This document shows positions 47,193 to 56,243 of a DNA stretch of 64,000 bases, one piece after another (the first letter of the stretch is position 1; the number at the start of each line of letters is the position of its first letter). The position numbers and the translations under genes were made by a program. A model generated the notes under the pieces. That model had not been told where the DNA came from. It searched no databases and saw nothing but the letters and a program-made list of their open reading frames with translations. The stretch is from Algiphilus sp022763315. GTDB taxonomy: Bacteria > Pseudomonadota > Gammaproteobacteria > Nevskiales > Nevskiaceae. The stretch lies in NCBI RefSeq assembly GCF_965249985.1, contig NZ_OZ252280.1; one strand, given 5' to 3'.

Positions 47193-49262
47193 GTGGCAAC
47201 GCTCGACGCCGCGGTCGTCGAGCTGCCCGGCGTTGGCAAGGCGCTGGCAGGCAAGCTGGCCAGCCTCGGCATCGAACGCATTGCCGACCTGGTGCTGCAT
47301 CTGCCGCTGCGCTACGAGGATCGTAGCCGGCTGCAGCGTGTGGCCATGCTGCGGCACAACGCCACGGCGCAGCTGGCGCTGCGCGTGTGCGATGCGGACA
47401 CCCGCCCGGGGCCACGCCGGCAGCTGCGCGTCCACTGCGAGGATGCGGAAGGCCAGGCGCTGCTGCTGCGCTTCTTCCATTTCCGCAACACGCAGGTCGG
47501 CGGCTTCCAGCCGGGCGTCGGCGTCCGCGTATTCGGCACGGCGCGCGCCACACCGGCGGGATGGGAAATCGTGCATCCCGAGTACCGCCTCTTTCCCGCC
47601 ATCGACGCGGTCCGCGCCGAGGGCGTGCTGGCGCCGGTCTATCCGCTGACCGCAGGGATCACCCAGGCACGTATCCGTACGCTGGTGGACAAGGCGCTGT
47701 CCTGTGCGGCTTCCGATCCGCGCTGGGCCGAGTCTCCATCGGCGCTGGCGGCTCCGTCGACGCTGGAGGCCCTGCAGTGCCTGCATCAACCGCGCAATGC
47801 CGACGAGGCAGCGGCCATGGAGGCGGGGCAGCATGCGGCGCAGCGTCGTCTCGCCAAGGAAGAGCTGCTGGCGCACCAGCTCAGCCTGCGCATGGTCAAG
47901 CAGCGTGCCCGCCAGTTTCGCGCGCCCGCCATCGAGGGCGTGCGGCAGGCGCGCCTTGTGCTGGCGGAGCGTCTTGGCTTCGCGCTGACCGGGGCCCAAG
48001 AGCGCGTCATCGACGAAATTGGCAAGGATCTGGCGTCGGCACAGCCCATGGTGCGCCTGGTGCAGGGCGATGTCGGTTCCGGCAAGACCGTGGTGGCGGC
48101 CGCGGCGATGCTGGCTGCCGCCCGCGCCGGTTGGCAGTCGGCGATGATGGCGCCCACGGAACTGCTGGCCGAACAACACGCCCGCACGCTGGCCGACTGG
48201 CTGGCGCCGCTAGGCGTCAACGTCGTACTGCTCACCGGTCGACAGAGCAAGGCCGAGCGCAGCGACAGTCAGTCGCGCCTGGCGGGCGGTCAGGTGCAGG
48301 TAGCCGTTGGCACCCACGCCCTGTTCCAGTCCGATACTGCCTTCCACGCCTTGGGCCTCGTGGTCGTCGACGAGCAGCACCGCTTCGGTGTGCGCCAGCG
48401 CCTCGCACTGCGCGACAAGGCGGCGCCAGACTGTCGCCCGCACCAACTCGTGATGACCGCGACCCCCATCCCGCGCACCCTGGCGCAGACCGCCTATGCC
48501 GATCTCGATCTGTCGGTCATCGACGAACTGCCGCCGGGGCGAACGCCGGTGGTCACCGCGGCGGTTTCCAATACGCGGCGCGAGGCCGTGGTCGAGCGAT
48601 TGCGCGAGGCCTTGGCGCACGGACGCCAGGCCTACTGGGTCTGCACCCTGATCGAGGACAGCGAGCAGCTCGCGGCGCAGGCCGCCGAGGAGGCCGCCGA
48701 GCTGCTGCAGGCGAGTCTGCCGGCGGTGCGCATCGGGCTGGCGCATGGCCGCATGAAAGCCAACGAGAAGCAGGCGGTGATGCGCGCCTTCAAGGCGGGC
48801 GAGCTGCAGGTGCTGGTGGCGACGACGGTCATCGAGGTTGGCGTCGATGTCCCTAACGCTTCGATCATGGTGATCGAGAATGCCGAGCGCCTGGGTCTGT
48901 CCCAGCTGCATCAGCTGCGTGGCCGGGTGGGTCGTGGCCACACCGAAAGCCAGTGTCTTCTGATGTATCAGCCGCCCCTGGGCGAGGCGGCGCGCGAGCG
49001 GCTGGATGTCATGCGGCGCACGCACTCCGGCTTCGACATCGCGGAAAAGGATCTGGCGTTGCGTGGACCGGGCGAACTACTGGGCCGCCGGCAGACCGGC
49101 GTGGTGGGCCTGAAGGTGGCGGACCCGGTGCGCGACGCCGATCTGCTGCCCGAGATGATCACGCTGGCCGAGGCGCTGCTGGCCAACGATGCTGAACAGG
49201 CAATGATCCATAGGCTCGTGGCGCGTTGGGTCGGTGATGTGCAGCGTTATGGTCAGGTCTGA
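47193..49262 (+). CDS. recG: ATP-dependent DNA helicase RecG
   Basis: RecG reverses stalled replication forks and branch-migrates Holliday junctions. The 689-residue protein has the N-terminal wedge/OB domain (LPGVGKALAGKLASLGIERI, DLVLHLPLRYEDRSRL), then the helicase domains with Walker A QGDVGSGKTVVAAAAML, the DEQH box VVVDEQHRFGVRQR, MTATPIPRT, and motif VI QLHQLRGRVGRG. The C-terminal FDIAEKDLALRGPGELLGRR segment is the RecG translocation region. GTG start 11 bases after ridA. Full length and intact. Confidence 0.96.
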   Translation: MATLDAAVVELPGVGKALAGKLASLGIERIADLVLHLPLRYEDRSRLQRVAMLRHNATAQLALRVCDADTRPGPRRQLRVHCEDAEGQALLLRFFHFRNTQVGGFQPGVGVRVFGTARATPAGWEIVHPEYRLFPAIDAVRAEGVLAPVYPLTAGITQARIRTLVDKALSCAASDPRWAESPSALAAPSTLEALQCLHQPRNADEAAAMEAGQHAAQRRLAKEELLAHQLSLRMVKQRARQFRAPAIEGVRQARLVLAERLGFALTGAQERVIDEIGKDLASAQPMVRLVQGDVGSGKTVVAAAAMLAAARAGWQSAMMAPTELLAEQHARTLADWLAPLGVNVVLLTGRQSKAERSDSQSRLAGGQVQVAVGTHALFQSDTAFHALGLVVVDEQHRFGVRQRLALRDKAAPDCRPHQLVMTATPIPRTLAQTAYADLDLSVIDELPPGRTPVVTAAVSNTRREAVVERLREALAHGRQAYWVCTLIEDSEQLAAQAAEEAAELLQASLPAVRIGLAHGRMKANEKQAVMRAFKAGELQVLVATTVIEVGVDVPNASIMVIENAERLGLSQLHQLRGRVGRGHTESQCLLMYQPPLGEAARERLDVMRRTHSGFDIAEKDLALRGPGELLGRRQTGVVGLKVADPVRDADLLPEMITLAEALLANDAEQAMIHRLVARWVGDVQRYGQV

Positions 49263-49397
49263 GGCCATGGCGGCTGCAGCCGGCGCGGCGCTGCGCATAC
49301 ACTGAGGCCGCGACGCGCGCCTATACCCGGCGCACCGCGCCTCGGCGCGTGGTTGGCGTCGCACAGCCATCTCATCCAGCCACTCCCCAGGAGATTC

Positions 49398-50261
49398 GTG
49401 GACACCTTGCGCGCCTATGTCGAGCTGATGCGGCTGCACAAGCCGGTGGGCATCTGGTTGCTGCTGTGGCCGGTGTGCTGGTCGCTGTGGATGGGCGCGG
49501 AAGGGGTGCCGCCGCTGCACCTGCTGTTGATCTTCGTGGCGGGCACAGTGGTCATGCGCTCCGCCGGTTGCGTCATCAACGATATCGCCGACCGCCGTAT
49601 CGACCCGCACGTGGCGCGGACTGCGCAGCGGCCGCTGGCGGCCGGACGCTTGCGCACCTCGGAGGCGGTGCGGCTCTTTGCCGGCCTATGCCTGCTTGCC
49701 CTCGGTCTGGTGATGATGACCAATCGCGCGACCGTGCTGCTGGCCATCCCCGCCGTGCTGCTCGCCGCCAGCTACCCCTTTGCCAAGCGCTTCCACCATC
49801 TGCCGCAGGCGCATCTCGGCATTGCCTTCGCCTGGGGTATACCGATGGCGCAGACGGCGGTCACCGGTACCGTCGACTGGCGTCTGTGCGCCCTGCTGAT
49901 GGCGGCCAGCGTGTGCTGGACGCTGACTTACGATACCTACTACGCGATGGCGGACCGGGAAGAGGATCTGCGCATCGGCGTGCGCTCCTCGGCCATCCTT
50001 TTCGGCCGCTGGGATCGACTGATCACCGCCGCACTGCAGGCGTTGAGTGTGCTGCTGCTGGCGGTGGTCGGCGTCTACGCCGGCCTGCATTGGCCCTTTG
50101 CGCTTGGCTTGATGGCAGCGAGCATAGTAGCGATCCGTGCGCAATGGCTGATTCGCGAACGCGAGGCCTCGCGCTGTCTGCAGGCCTTTCTGGAGAGCCA
50201 CTACTTCGGTTTGCTTGTACTGATCGGACTGGTCGCCGACTATGCCCTGCATGCAATCTAG
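49398..50261 (+). CDS. ubiA: 4-hydroxybenzoate polyprenyltransferase UbiA
   Basis: UbiA attaches the polyprenyl tail to 4-hydroxybenzoate in the inner membrane for ubiquinone synthesis. The 287-residue product has about eight membrane helices and both Asp-rich motifs: NDIADRRIDPHVARTAQRPL and DREEDLRIGVRSSA. The start is taken as GTG 49398 (AGGAG just upstream), giving VDTLRAYVELMRLHKPVG; the same frame is open further upstream but lacks a good site. ubiC (chorismate lyase), often adjacent, is not visible. Its 3' end overlaps the following lipoprotein gene by 20 bases. Confidence 0.94.
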   Translation: MDTLRAYVELMRLHKPVGIWLLLWPVCWSLWMGAEGVPPLHLLLIFVAGTVVMRSAGCVINDIADRRIDPHVARTAQRPLAAGRLRTSEAVRLFAGLCLLALGLVMMTNRATVLLAIPAVLLAASYPFAKRFHHLPQAHLGIAFAWGIPMAQTAVTGTVDWRLCALLMAASVCWTLTYDTYYAMADREEDLRIGVRSSAILFGRWDRLITAALQALSVLLLAVVGVYAGLHWPFALGLMAASIVAIRAQWLIREREASRCLQAFLESHYFGLLVLIGLVADYALHAI

Positions 50262-51192
50262 GTTTCTGCTCAAAAGCGCTTTCGCCGCGCCGCTGCGTTT
50301 GGGGGCGATGCTCGTGCTGGCCGGGCTGCTGAGCGCTTGCGCGCAGCACCTCAATGCCCCCGTACAGGCTACGCCCATGCCGGAGACGCGCTTCCGCGCG
50401 AACGATCCGGTGCGCATCACGCCGGCCGACAGCGTCCCCGTCCTGTACGCCTACCTCTACACGCCGGTCACGTTGGGCCCGTATCCAAGCATTGTCACGA
50501 TCCCCGGCGGGGGCTGGACCGATGGCGACGCCACGGATATGCGCTTCGTGGCGGAATACCTTGCTCAGCGCGGTTTCGCAGTGCTGGCCATCGAGCATCG
50601 GCCGGCAGCGCAGGGTGGGCTGGAACAGGTGCTGGCCGATCTCCATGCGGGCATGCGATGGATGGTGCGCAACGCCCGTGCGCATCGCCTCGACATGCAA
50701 CGGGTCGGCCTCCTTGGTTTCGAAAGCGGGGGGCATCTGGCGGCGTTACTGGCGCTGGCTCAGAACGCCCAGCCGCCGCTCAGCGGGCTGCCAAGAGACG
50801 CCATGCTGCCCGCCATCCGTGCTGTTGTCGCTGGCGGTGCGCCCATGGACCTGACCACCTTCGACGACACGCCCGCGCTGCGCGCGCTGCTGCAGGGGAA
50901 CGGCGAGGCCGCCCGGCGCATGGCCTCACCCGTACACCGCATGCATGCGGCGGCGCCGCCCTTCTTCCTGTTCCACGGCACCCGCGATGCCGAGGTCCCC
51001 ATCGCGCAGGCGGAGGCAATGGCCGAGACGCTGACCGAGCAAGGCGTCAGGGTGGAGTTCTACCGCATGGAGCTGCGCGGACACACCACCACCTACCTCA
51101 CGGTGACCGGCGCGTTGCAAGCCGCGGCGCAGTTTCTCTGGCGAACCGTAGCCGAGCCGGAAACCGACGCTCAAACCGACGGCGGTCCGTAG
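50242..51192 (+). CDS. Alpha/beta hydrolase lipoprotein (esterase-like)
   Basis: A 316-residue exported hydrolase related to the carboxylesterase/BD-FAE group. A signal with lipobox LLSAC gives Cys33. The oxyanion motif is TIPGGGW (a HGGG variant with Pro in place of His), the nucleophile elbow is GFESGG (Ser162), and the acid and base are Asp249 in HGTRDAEVP and His281 in RGHTTT. Acetylated glycans or lipids are plausible targets for an anchored esterase. The start lies within ubiA: ATG 50242 or ATG 50251. The end overlaps rsmE, on the other strand, by 22 bases. Confidence 0.82.
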   Translation: MPCMQSRFLLKSAFAAPLRLGAMLVLAGLLSACAQHLNAPVQATPMPETRFRANDPVRITPADSVPVLYAYLYTPVTLGPYPSIVTIPGGGWTDGDATDMRFVAEYLAQRGFAVLAIEHRPAAQGGLEQVLADLHAGMRWMVRNARAHRLDMQRVGLLGFESGGHLAALLALAQNAQPPLSGLPRDAMLPAIRAVVAGGAPMDLTTFDDTPALRALLQGNGEAARRMASPVHRMHAAAPPFFLFHGTRDAEVPIAQAEAMAETLTEQGVRVEFYRMELRGHTTTYLTVTGALQAAAQFLWRTVAEPETDAQTDGGP

Positions 51193-51908
51193 TCGCCGAA
51201 GCGCTGCTGAAGCAGGGCGAGGGCCACCATCGGCGCGGTTTCCGTGCGCAGCGTACGCGGTCCGATCTGCCAACTCCGGAAGCCGGCCGCCTCGGCGCGC
51301 TGGATTTCCTGTTCGTTCAAACCGCCTTCGGGCCCGACCAGCAGGGCGACCGAGTCGATGGCGCTGACGGCATCGATGGGGGCGCTTCCGGACTGCGGCG
51401 CCAGCACCAGTCGCAGCGCGGCCTCGCACAGGTTGAGCACAGCGTCGAGCCGGGCCACTGGATGCAGGTCCGGAATGCGCAATCGCCCAGACTGCTCGCA
51501 GGCGGCGATCAACACGCCCTGCCAGTGCGCCTGCTTCTTGGCCCAGCGTTCGGTATCCAGCTTGACGTTGCAGCGCGCGGTCAGCACCGGCTGGATGGCG
51601 CTGATACCGAGTTCCGTCGCCTTCTGCAGGGCCCAGTCCATGCGTTCCCCCTTGCCGACGGCCTGCAGAAGGGTGCTGTGCAGCGGTGATTCGGTGTTGC
51701 CTTCGCGCTGCGCCTCCAGCGTGATGTGGGCGGCATGGCGTTCGATCTGTGTGATGCGTGCGGTGAATTCGCTGCCCTTGCCATTGAATACCGTGAGCTG
51801 GTCTCCGACGCGCATGCGCAACACGCGTGCGACGTGTCGGAATGCGGCATCCTCAAGCGCTACGGTGTCGCCTACACGGTGTGCTTCCGCAAGATAGATT
51901 CGAGCCAT
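51171..51908 (-). CDS. rsmE: 16S rRNA (uracil-1498-N3)-methyltransferase RsmE
   Basis: RsmE methylates N3 of U1498 in the small-subunit rRNA. The 245-residue SPOUT protein begins MARIYLAEAHRVGDTVALED, includes HVARVLRMRVGD, KGERMDWALQKATELGISAI, RWAKKQAHWQGVLIAACEQS and the knotted SAM site LLVGPEGGLNEQEI and LRTETAPMVAL. All standard. It is divergent from a CsgG-like lipoprotein gene with a 122-base gap. In Pseudomonas rsmE is next to bioA; here two lipoprotein genes separate them. Confidence 0.95.
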   Translation of the reverse strand: MARIYLAEAHRVGDTVALEDAAFRHVARVLRMRVGDQLTVFNGKGSEFTARITQIERHAAHITLEAQREGNTESPLHSTLLQAVGKGERMDWALQKATELGISAIQPVLTARCNVKLDTERWAKKQAHWQGVLIAACEQSGRLRIPDLHPVARLDAVLNLCEAALRLVLAPQSGSAPIDAVSAIDSVALLVGPEGGLNEQEIQRAEAAGFRSWQIGPRTLRTETAPMVALALLQQRFGDYGPPSV

Positions 51909-52030
51909 CGGGAAAGTCTAGCGTGGCACCAGGGAAGGGCGTCGTCCGTGGTTTCATCAACCGTTCATTGCCGCCGCGCTATAGGGTGGCTCCCCGTAGC
52001 GACAATGGCGTGCTCGTCAGGAAGGTCTTC

Positions 52031-52690
52031 ATGCAACGCATTCTTGCCGTTTTCAGTGTGCTCTTTATGTTCCTGCTCGCCGGCTGCGCCGGGTCGAGCG
52101 CGCAGGTGGTCAGTTCTTCCAGTACCGCACCCACCATCACCGAGGCGCAACAGGCCCCCGTGGATGGCGAGAAGCGGCGCATCGCGGTCAGCCGCTTCGA
52201 CATGCGTGCAGGCCCGGACGTGGGCTCGGCCATGGCGGATTTTCTGACCGACGCCCTGTTCAACAGCGGCCGTTTCATTGTGCTGGAACGGGCGCGGCTG
52301 GACGAGGTGCGCGCCGAGCAGCGCCTGCAGTCTTCAGCGGAATTTCGCGCCGATACCGCGGCCGAGGTCGGGCAATTCGAAGGCGCGGAGCTGCTGATTC
52401 GTGGCGCGGTGGTCGCCTTTGAGCCGGATTGCAAGGGGATTTCGGTCCTGCTCGCCGGCACTGGCACGGCCTGCATCACGATGAATCTGCGCATCGTCGA
52501 CGTCACCACCGGGCGTATCGTCAATGCCACCACGGTGGAGGCGACTTCCAAATCCAATCAGGTCGGCATCTTTTTCGCGCGCGGGGACCTGCCCATCGGG
52601 CTTGGTGCCTACAACCGGACCCCGATGGAACAGGCCTTGCGCAACGCCATCGATACCGCTGTTCGCCACATTGTCGAGACCAAGATCTAG
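52031..52690 (+). CDS. CsgG-like lipoprotein (first of a pair)
   Basis: A 219-residue lipoprotein with signal MQRILAVFSVLFMFLLAGC (Cys19). The mature protein carries the CsgG/curli-assembly fold pattern: RRIAVSRFDMRAG, ADFLTDALFNSGRFIVLERA then RLDEVRAEQRL, AELLIRGAVVAFEP and LRIVDVTTGRIVNATTVEAT. CsgG proper forms a nonameric outer-membrane pore for curli, but many CsgG-domain lipoproteins do not secrete curli. No csgA, csgB, csgE or csgF is seen. AGGAAGG precedes the ATG. It overlaps a second CsgG-like gene by 20 bases; the two may form a hetero-oligomer. Confidence 0.85.
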   Translation: MQRILAVFSVLFMFLLAGCAGSSAQVVSSSSTAPTITEAQQAPVDGEKRRIAVSRFDMRAGPDVGSAMADFLTDALFNSGRFIVLERARLDEVRAEQRLQSSAEFRADTAAEVGQFEGAELLIRGAVVAFEPDCKGISVLLAGTGTACITMNLRIVDVTTGRIVNATTVEATSKSNQVGIFFARGDLPIGLGAYNRTPMEQALRNAIDTAVRHIVETKI

Positions 52691-53495
52691 GCGGCGCATC
52701 TGGCGCGCCGCGCTGCTGGTGGTCGTCGCCGGCGGGTTGTCCGCCTGCGCGACCCAGCGCATCGAGCTGACCCAGACCGGGCGCGAGGCCATCGAGACGC
52801 TGAGCGCCCTGCCGGCGGAGGCGCGGCCCAGAGTGGTCGTGGCTGGTCTGCGTGACAACACCCGCATCGGGCAATTCTCGGTGCTGGAGGCCGGGCTGGT
52901 GACGGGCCAGCACCATGCCCAGCCCGATGATTTCCTGGCGGGGGTTCGGGACCTTCTGATTACGGGCCTGCTCAATACCGGCGCCTTCACCGTGCTCGAA
53001 CGCGAGGGCCTGGACGAACTGACGCAGGAGCGGCTGCGCCGCGCACAGCAGGGCGAGACGGTGCAGGTCAACGACAGCCTGGAAGGCGCCGACCTGGTCG
53101 TGGCCGCCGCCATCACGGCCTTTGAACCCGGGGGCGGCGCCGCCTTCCCGGTGCCCATCCCGGTCGGCAACGACAGCTTTACGGTGGTGTGGCTGCGTCG
53201 AGGTACGTCGTCGCTGGCGATGGATCTGCGCGTGCTGGATGTGGCGACCGGCCGGGTGGTGCACAGCAATGCCGTGCGTGGAAAGGCGAGCCGGTTCTCG
53301 ACCAGCGTGGATGCCTTCATTGGCCTCGGCGATACCTTCCTGACCCTGCCCGGCGTGCTGAGCTATCTGAACAAGACGCCGCTGCACGCGGCCATCCTCG
53401 ACATGGTCACGCTTGCCGTCAGCGAGGTGAGCGCCGCTGCCCGGCCGGATGACGCCGGGCGCGCGACGGAAGATCAGTCCGCCGTGGCGGAGTGA
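52671..53495 (+). CDS. CsgG-like lipoprotein (second of a pair)
   Basis: A 274-residue product with a basic, hydrophobic signal ending at a lipobox (LSAC, Cys26). The CsgG pattern recurs: PRVVVAGLRDNTRIGQFSV, LITGLLNTGAFTVLEREGLD, ADLVVAAAITAFEPGG and LRVLDVATGRVVHSNAVRG. It is a paralogue of the preceding gene but longer by about 55 residues. There is no ATG near the signal; the start is a TTG at 52671 within the upstream gene, so it is probably coupled. That start gives MSRPRSRRRIWRAALLVVVA. The 3' end overlaps bioA (opposite strand) by 22 bases. The pore or assembly function is inferred. Confidence 0.8.
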   Translation: MSRPRSRRRIWRAALLVVVAGGLSACATQRIELTQTGREAIETLSALPAEARPRVVVAGLRDNTRIGQFSVLEAGLVTGQHHAQPDDFLAGVRDLLITGLLNTGAFTVLEREGLDELTQERLRRAQQGETVQVNDSLEGADLVVAAAITAFEPGGGAAFPVPIPVGNDSFTVVWLRRGTSSLAMDLRVLDVATGRVVHSNAVRGKASRFSTSVDAFIGLGDTFLTLPGVLSYLNKTPLHAAILDMVTLAVSEVSAAARPDDAGRATEDQSAVAE

Positions 53496-54847
53496 ATGCC
53501 CTCGATGGCGACCTCGGCCAGCCAGTCGATCTCCTCCGGCGTGGTGACATAGGGCGGCATGAAATAGACCGTATTGCCCAGTGGCCGCAGCAGGGCACCA
53601 CGGGTCAGGCCGTGCTGATAGACGCGCAGACCGCGACGCTCGCCGGCCGCGTAGGGCTTCGCCGCCGGGCCGTCCTGCGCGAGATCGACCGCCACCACCA
53701 GTCCTTGCTGGCGGATATCGGCAACATGCGGATGCCGCGACAGTTCGGACAGCGCGCCATAGAGTCGCTGTCCGAGATTGCGGACGTGGGCAGGCCAGTC
53801 GCGCTGTTCAAGGATATCGAGGGTGGCCAGCGCGGCGGTACAGGTGATCGGATTGCCCGTATAGCTGTGCGAATGCAGGAAGGCCTTGCCGCTGGCGTAG
53901 TCGTCGTAGAAGGCCTGATAGATGTGCTCATTGGTCAGGCAGACAGCCAGCGGTAGCGTGCCGCCGGTGAGGCCCTTGGACAGACACATGAAGTCGGGCG
54001 TGACGTCGGCCCACTCGCAGGCAAACAGCTTGCCGGTGCGGCAGAAGCCGACCGCGATCTCATCCGCGATGAGGTGGACCCCATGGCGCTTGCAGGCCTC
54101 GCTGAGCAGCTTGAGATAGATCGGTGGCCACATGCGCATGCCGCTGGCGCACTGGATCAATGGCTCCACGATGACGGCCGCCGTGGTGTCGGCGTACTGC
54201 TCCAGGGCGCGCTCCATCTCCTTGAAGCGCGCGCGGGCGTGATCCTCCCAGGAACGGCCGGGCGGGCGCCCGCCCGGTTCCAGGATGCCGCAGTCCGGTC
54301 CGCGCACGACGATGGGTTCGAGCAGCAGCTGCTTGTAGGCATCGCGGTACAGCCCGGTGCTGCTTACTGCGAGGGCCCCCAGGGTTTCCCCGTGATAGCT
54401 GCCGGAAAGGGCGATGAAGCGCGTCTTTTCCGGTTTGCCGCTATTGACCCAGTAGTGGTGCGACATCTTCAGCGCGACTTCCACCGCGCTCGAGCCGTTA
54501 TCGGTGTACATGCAGCGCGACAGATCACCGGGCGTGATGCGCGCCAGGCGCTCCGACAGCTCCACCACGGGCGGGTGCGTGAAGCCTGCCAACATGACGT
54601 GATCAAGGGTGTCCAGCTGCTCCTTCAGGCGCGACACGATGTGCGGGTGGCGGTGCCCGAAAAGATTGGTCCACCAGGCGCTGACGGCGTCGAAATAGCG
54701 CTTATCGTCGGGGCCGTACAGCCATGCGCCTTCACCGCGCGTAATTGGCACGAGCGGCAGCCACTCGTGGTCCTTCATCTGCGTGCAGGGGTGCCAGACG
54801 TGGGCCAGCGAGCGCTCCACCAGCGCGGCGGCGGAATCCTTGCTCAT
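53474..54847 (-). CDS. bioA: Adenosylmethionine-8-amino-7-oxononanoate aminotransferase BioA
   Basis: BioA is the PLP enzyme of biotin synthesis that uses SAM as amino donor to make DAPA. The 457-residue protein shows HVWHPCTQMKDHEWLPLVPI, typical of BioA, the SGSYHGETLGALAV loop, ADEIAVGFCRTGKLFACEWA with the PLP-contacting Asp262, and the Schiff-base Lys291 in CLSKGLTGG. It overlaps argA as ATGA and is presumably cotranscribed with it. Other bio genes are not in the window. Confidence 0.95.
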   Translation of the reverse strand: MSKDSAAALVERSLAHVWHPCTQMKDHEWLPLVPITRGEGAWLYGPDDKRYFDAVSAWWTNLFGHRHPHIVSRLKEQLDTLDHVMLAGFTHPPVVELSERLARITPGDLSRCMYTDNGSSAVEVALKMSHHYWVNSGKPEKTRFIALSGSYHGETLGALAVSSTGLYRDAYKQLLLEPIVVRGPDCGILEPGGRPPGRSWEDHARARFKEMERALEQYADTTAAVIVEPLIQCASGMRMWPPIYLKLLSEACKRHGVHLIADEIAVGFCRTGKLFACEWADVTPDFMCLSKGLTGGTLPLAVCLTNEHIYQAFYDDYASGKAFLHSHSYTGNPITCTAALATLDILEQRDWPAHVRNLGQRLYGALSELSRHPHVADIRQQGLVVAVDLAQDGPAAKPYAAGERRGLRVYQHGLTRGALLRPLGNTVYFMPPYVTTPEEIDWLAEVAIEGIHSATAD

Positions 54848-56187
54848 GCAGAGAGCCTTTTGTTCAGTACCAGGGAATTGCGTTGATAGTTGTAGAGCTC
54901 GCGCCGGGTCACCGGCAGGGCGTCCGGACTGCTGCGCGTGAAGCCGTGTTCAATGAACCAGTGCGGCGTATGGGTGGTGAGCGCGAACAACTCGGTGATG
55001 CCGGCGCGGCGTGCGCGACGCTCGGCCTGGCGCAGCAGCGCCTCGGCCCGGCCGGCGCCGCGGTATTCGGCATGGACGGCGACACAGGCCAGTTCGGCCG
55101 CGCTCGAATCGCCCAGCGGCAGCAGGGCGGCACAGGCGATGACCAGGCCGTCGCGGGTGGTGACGGTGAAGTGGTCGATCTCGAGTTCAAGCTGCTCGCG
55201 CGAGCGCGGAACCAACGCGCCGGCGCTTTCCAGCGGTGTGATCAAAGCGAGAATGCCGCCGATGTCGTCGATGGTCGCCGGGCGGGTGGTCTCGTAAGCG
55301 TCGTCGGCATGCACGAAAAGACCGGCGCCGTCGCGGGTGTAAAGCTCGCGCAGGAGGGCGCCATCCTCGGCGTGGCCAATAAGGTGCACGCGCGCAACCC
55401 CGGCCTGGCAGGCTTCGACCGCGCAGCGGATGTAGTCGGCATCCAGCGCGCCCAGATCTTCGCCGCTGTCGGCGAGGACCTGGGCAGCCTGGCTGGCGGG
55501 GATCTGCCCGGCATCACCGGCGTGCTCGGCCAGTGGCCAGTGACGAGGTTCGCTCGGCGTGACGAAAACCAGTTTGTCCGCACCCAGCGCGGCGGCCGCC
55601 GCGGTGGCCACATCCTCGGCGCGCAGATTGAATACCTCGCCGGTGGGCGAGTAACCCAGCGGCGACAGCAGCACGATCTGGCGCGCGTCCAATGCCTGAT
55701 GCATGGTGCCGGCGTGGATGCGACGCACCTCGCCGGTATGTTCGAAATCGACGCCATTGCGCACGCCCACCGGCCGTGCCGTGACCCAGTTACCGCCCGC
55801 CGTGCGCAGACGCGCACCGCCCATGGGGGTGCTGGCCAGACTGGTGGACAGCCGTGCCTCGATAGCGGTGCGCAGCGCGCCCACCGCGCGCATGACGCAG
55901 TCCAGCGTCGGGCGATCGGTGACGCGCAGATTGCCGCTGATGCGTGGCGTCAAGCCGCTGCGTTCGATCTCGTCGTGGATCTGCGGACGCGCCCCGTGGA
56001 CGAGGACGAGACGCACGCCAAGGCTGTGCAGCAGGGCGATGTCGTAGATCAGCGCGTCGAAGTCGTCAGCGGTGGCGGCTTCGCCACCGAAGCAGACCAC
56101 GAAGACCCGGCCCCGATGCGCATGCACATAGGGCGCCGCGGCGCGCAGCGCCGATACGAAGGAGGGGGTGGGTTCGTCCTTGGCCAT
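54844..56187 (-). CDS. argA: Amino-acid N-acetyltransferase ArgA (N-acetylglutamate synthase)
   Basis: ArgA acetylates glutamate with acetyl-CoA, the first committed arginine step. The 447-residue protein joins an N-terminal amino-acid-kinase-like domain (about 1-290: RGRVFVVCFGGEAATADD, LVLVHGARPQIHDEIE, VRNGVDFEHTGEVRRI) to a C-terminal GNAT domain (about 300-447: SAGALVPRSREQLELEIDHF and CVAVHAEYRGAGRAEALLRQ). This is the classical ArgA of E. coli and Pseudomonas, usually feedback-inhibited by arginine. Its partner argE is 1.5 kb away on the same strand, so this organism uses the linear pathway at least in part. Confidence 0.95.
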   Translation of the reverse strand: MAKDEPTPSFVSALRAAAPYVHAHRGRVFVVCFGGEAATADDFDALIYDIALLHSLGVRLVLVHGARPQIHDEIERSGLTPRISGNLRVTDRPTLDCVMRAVGALRTAIEARLSTSLASTPMGGARLRTAGGNWVTARPVGVRNGVDFEHTGEVRRIHAGTMHQALDARQIVLLSPLGYSPTGEVFNLRAEDVATAAAAALGADKLVFVTPSEPRHWPLAEHAGDAGQIPASQAAQVLADSGEDLGALDADYIRCAVEACQAGVARVHLIGHAEDGALLRELYTRDGAGLFVHADDAYETTRPATIDDIGGILALITPLESAGALVPRSREQLELEIDHFTVTTRDGLVIACAALLPLGDSSAAELACVAVHAEYRGAGRAEALLRQAERRARRAGITELFALTTHTPHWFIEHGFTRSSPDALPVTRRELYNYQRNSLVLNKRLSA

Positions 56188-56243
56188 GCGCGGATTCTAG
56201 CGGTCCACGGCGCACGGGCGCGCACGCCCCGTGGAGGCCCTGC

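Noticed and set aside
52031..53495. A curli secretion locus
   Set aside because: Only CsgG-fold lipoproteins are present; no CsgA/B repeats and no CsgE, CsgF or CsgD homologues are seen nearby.
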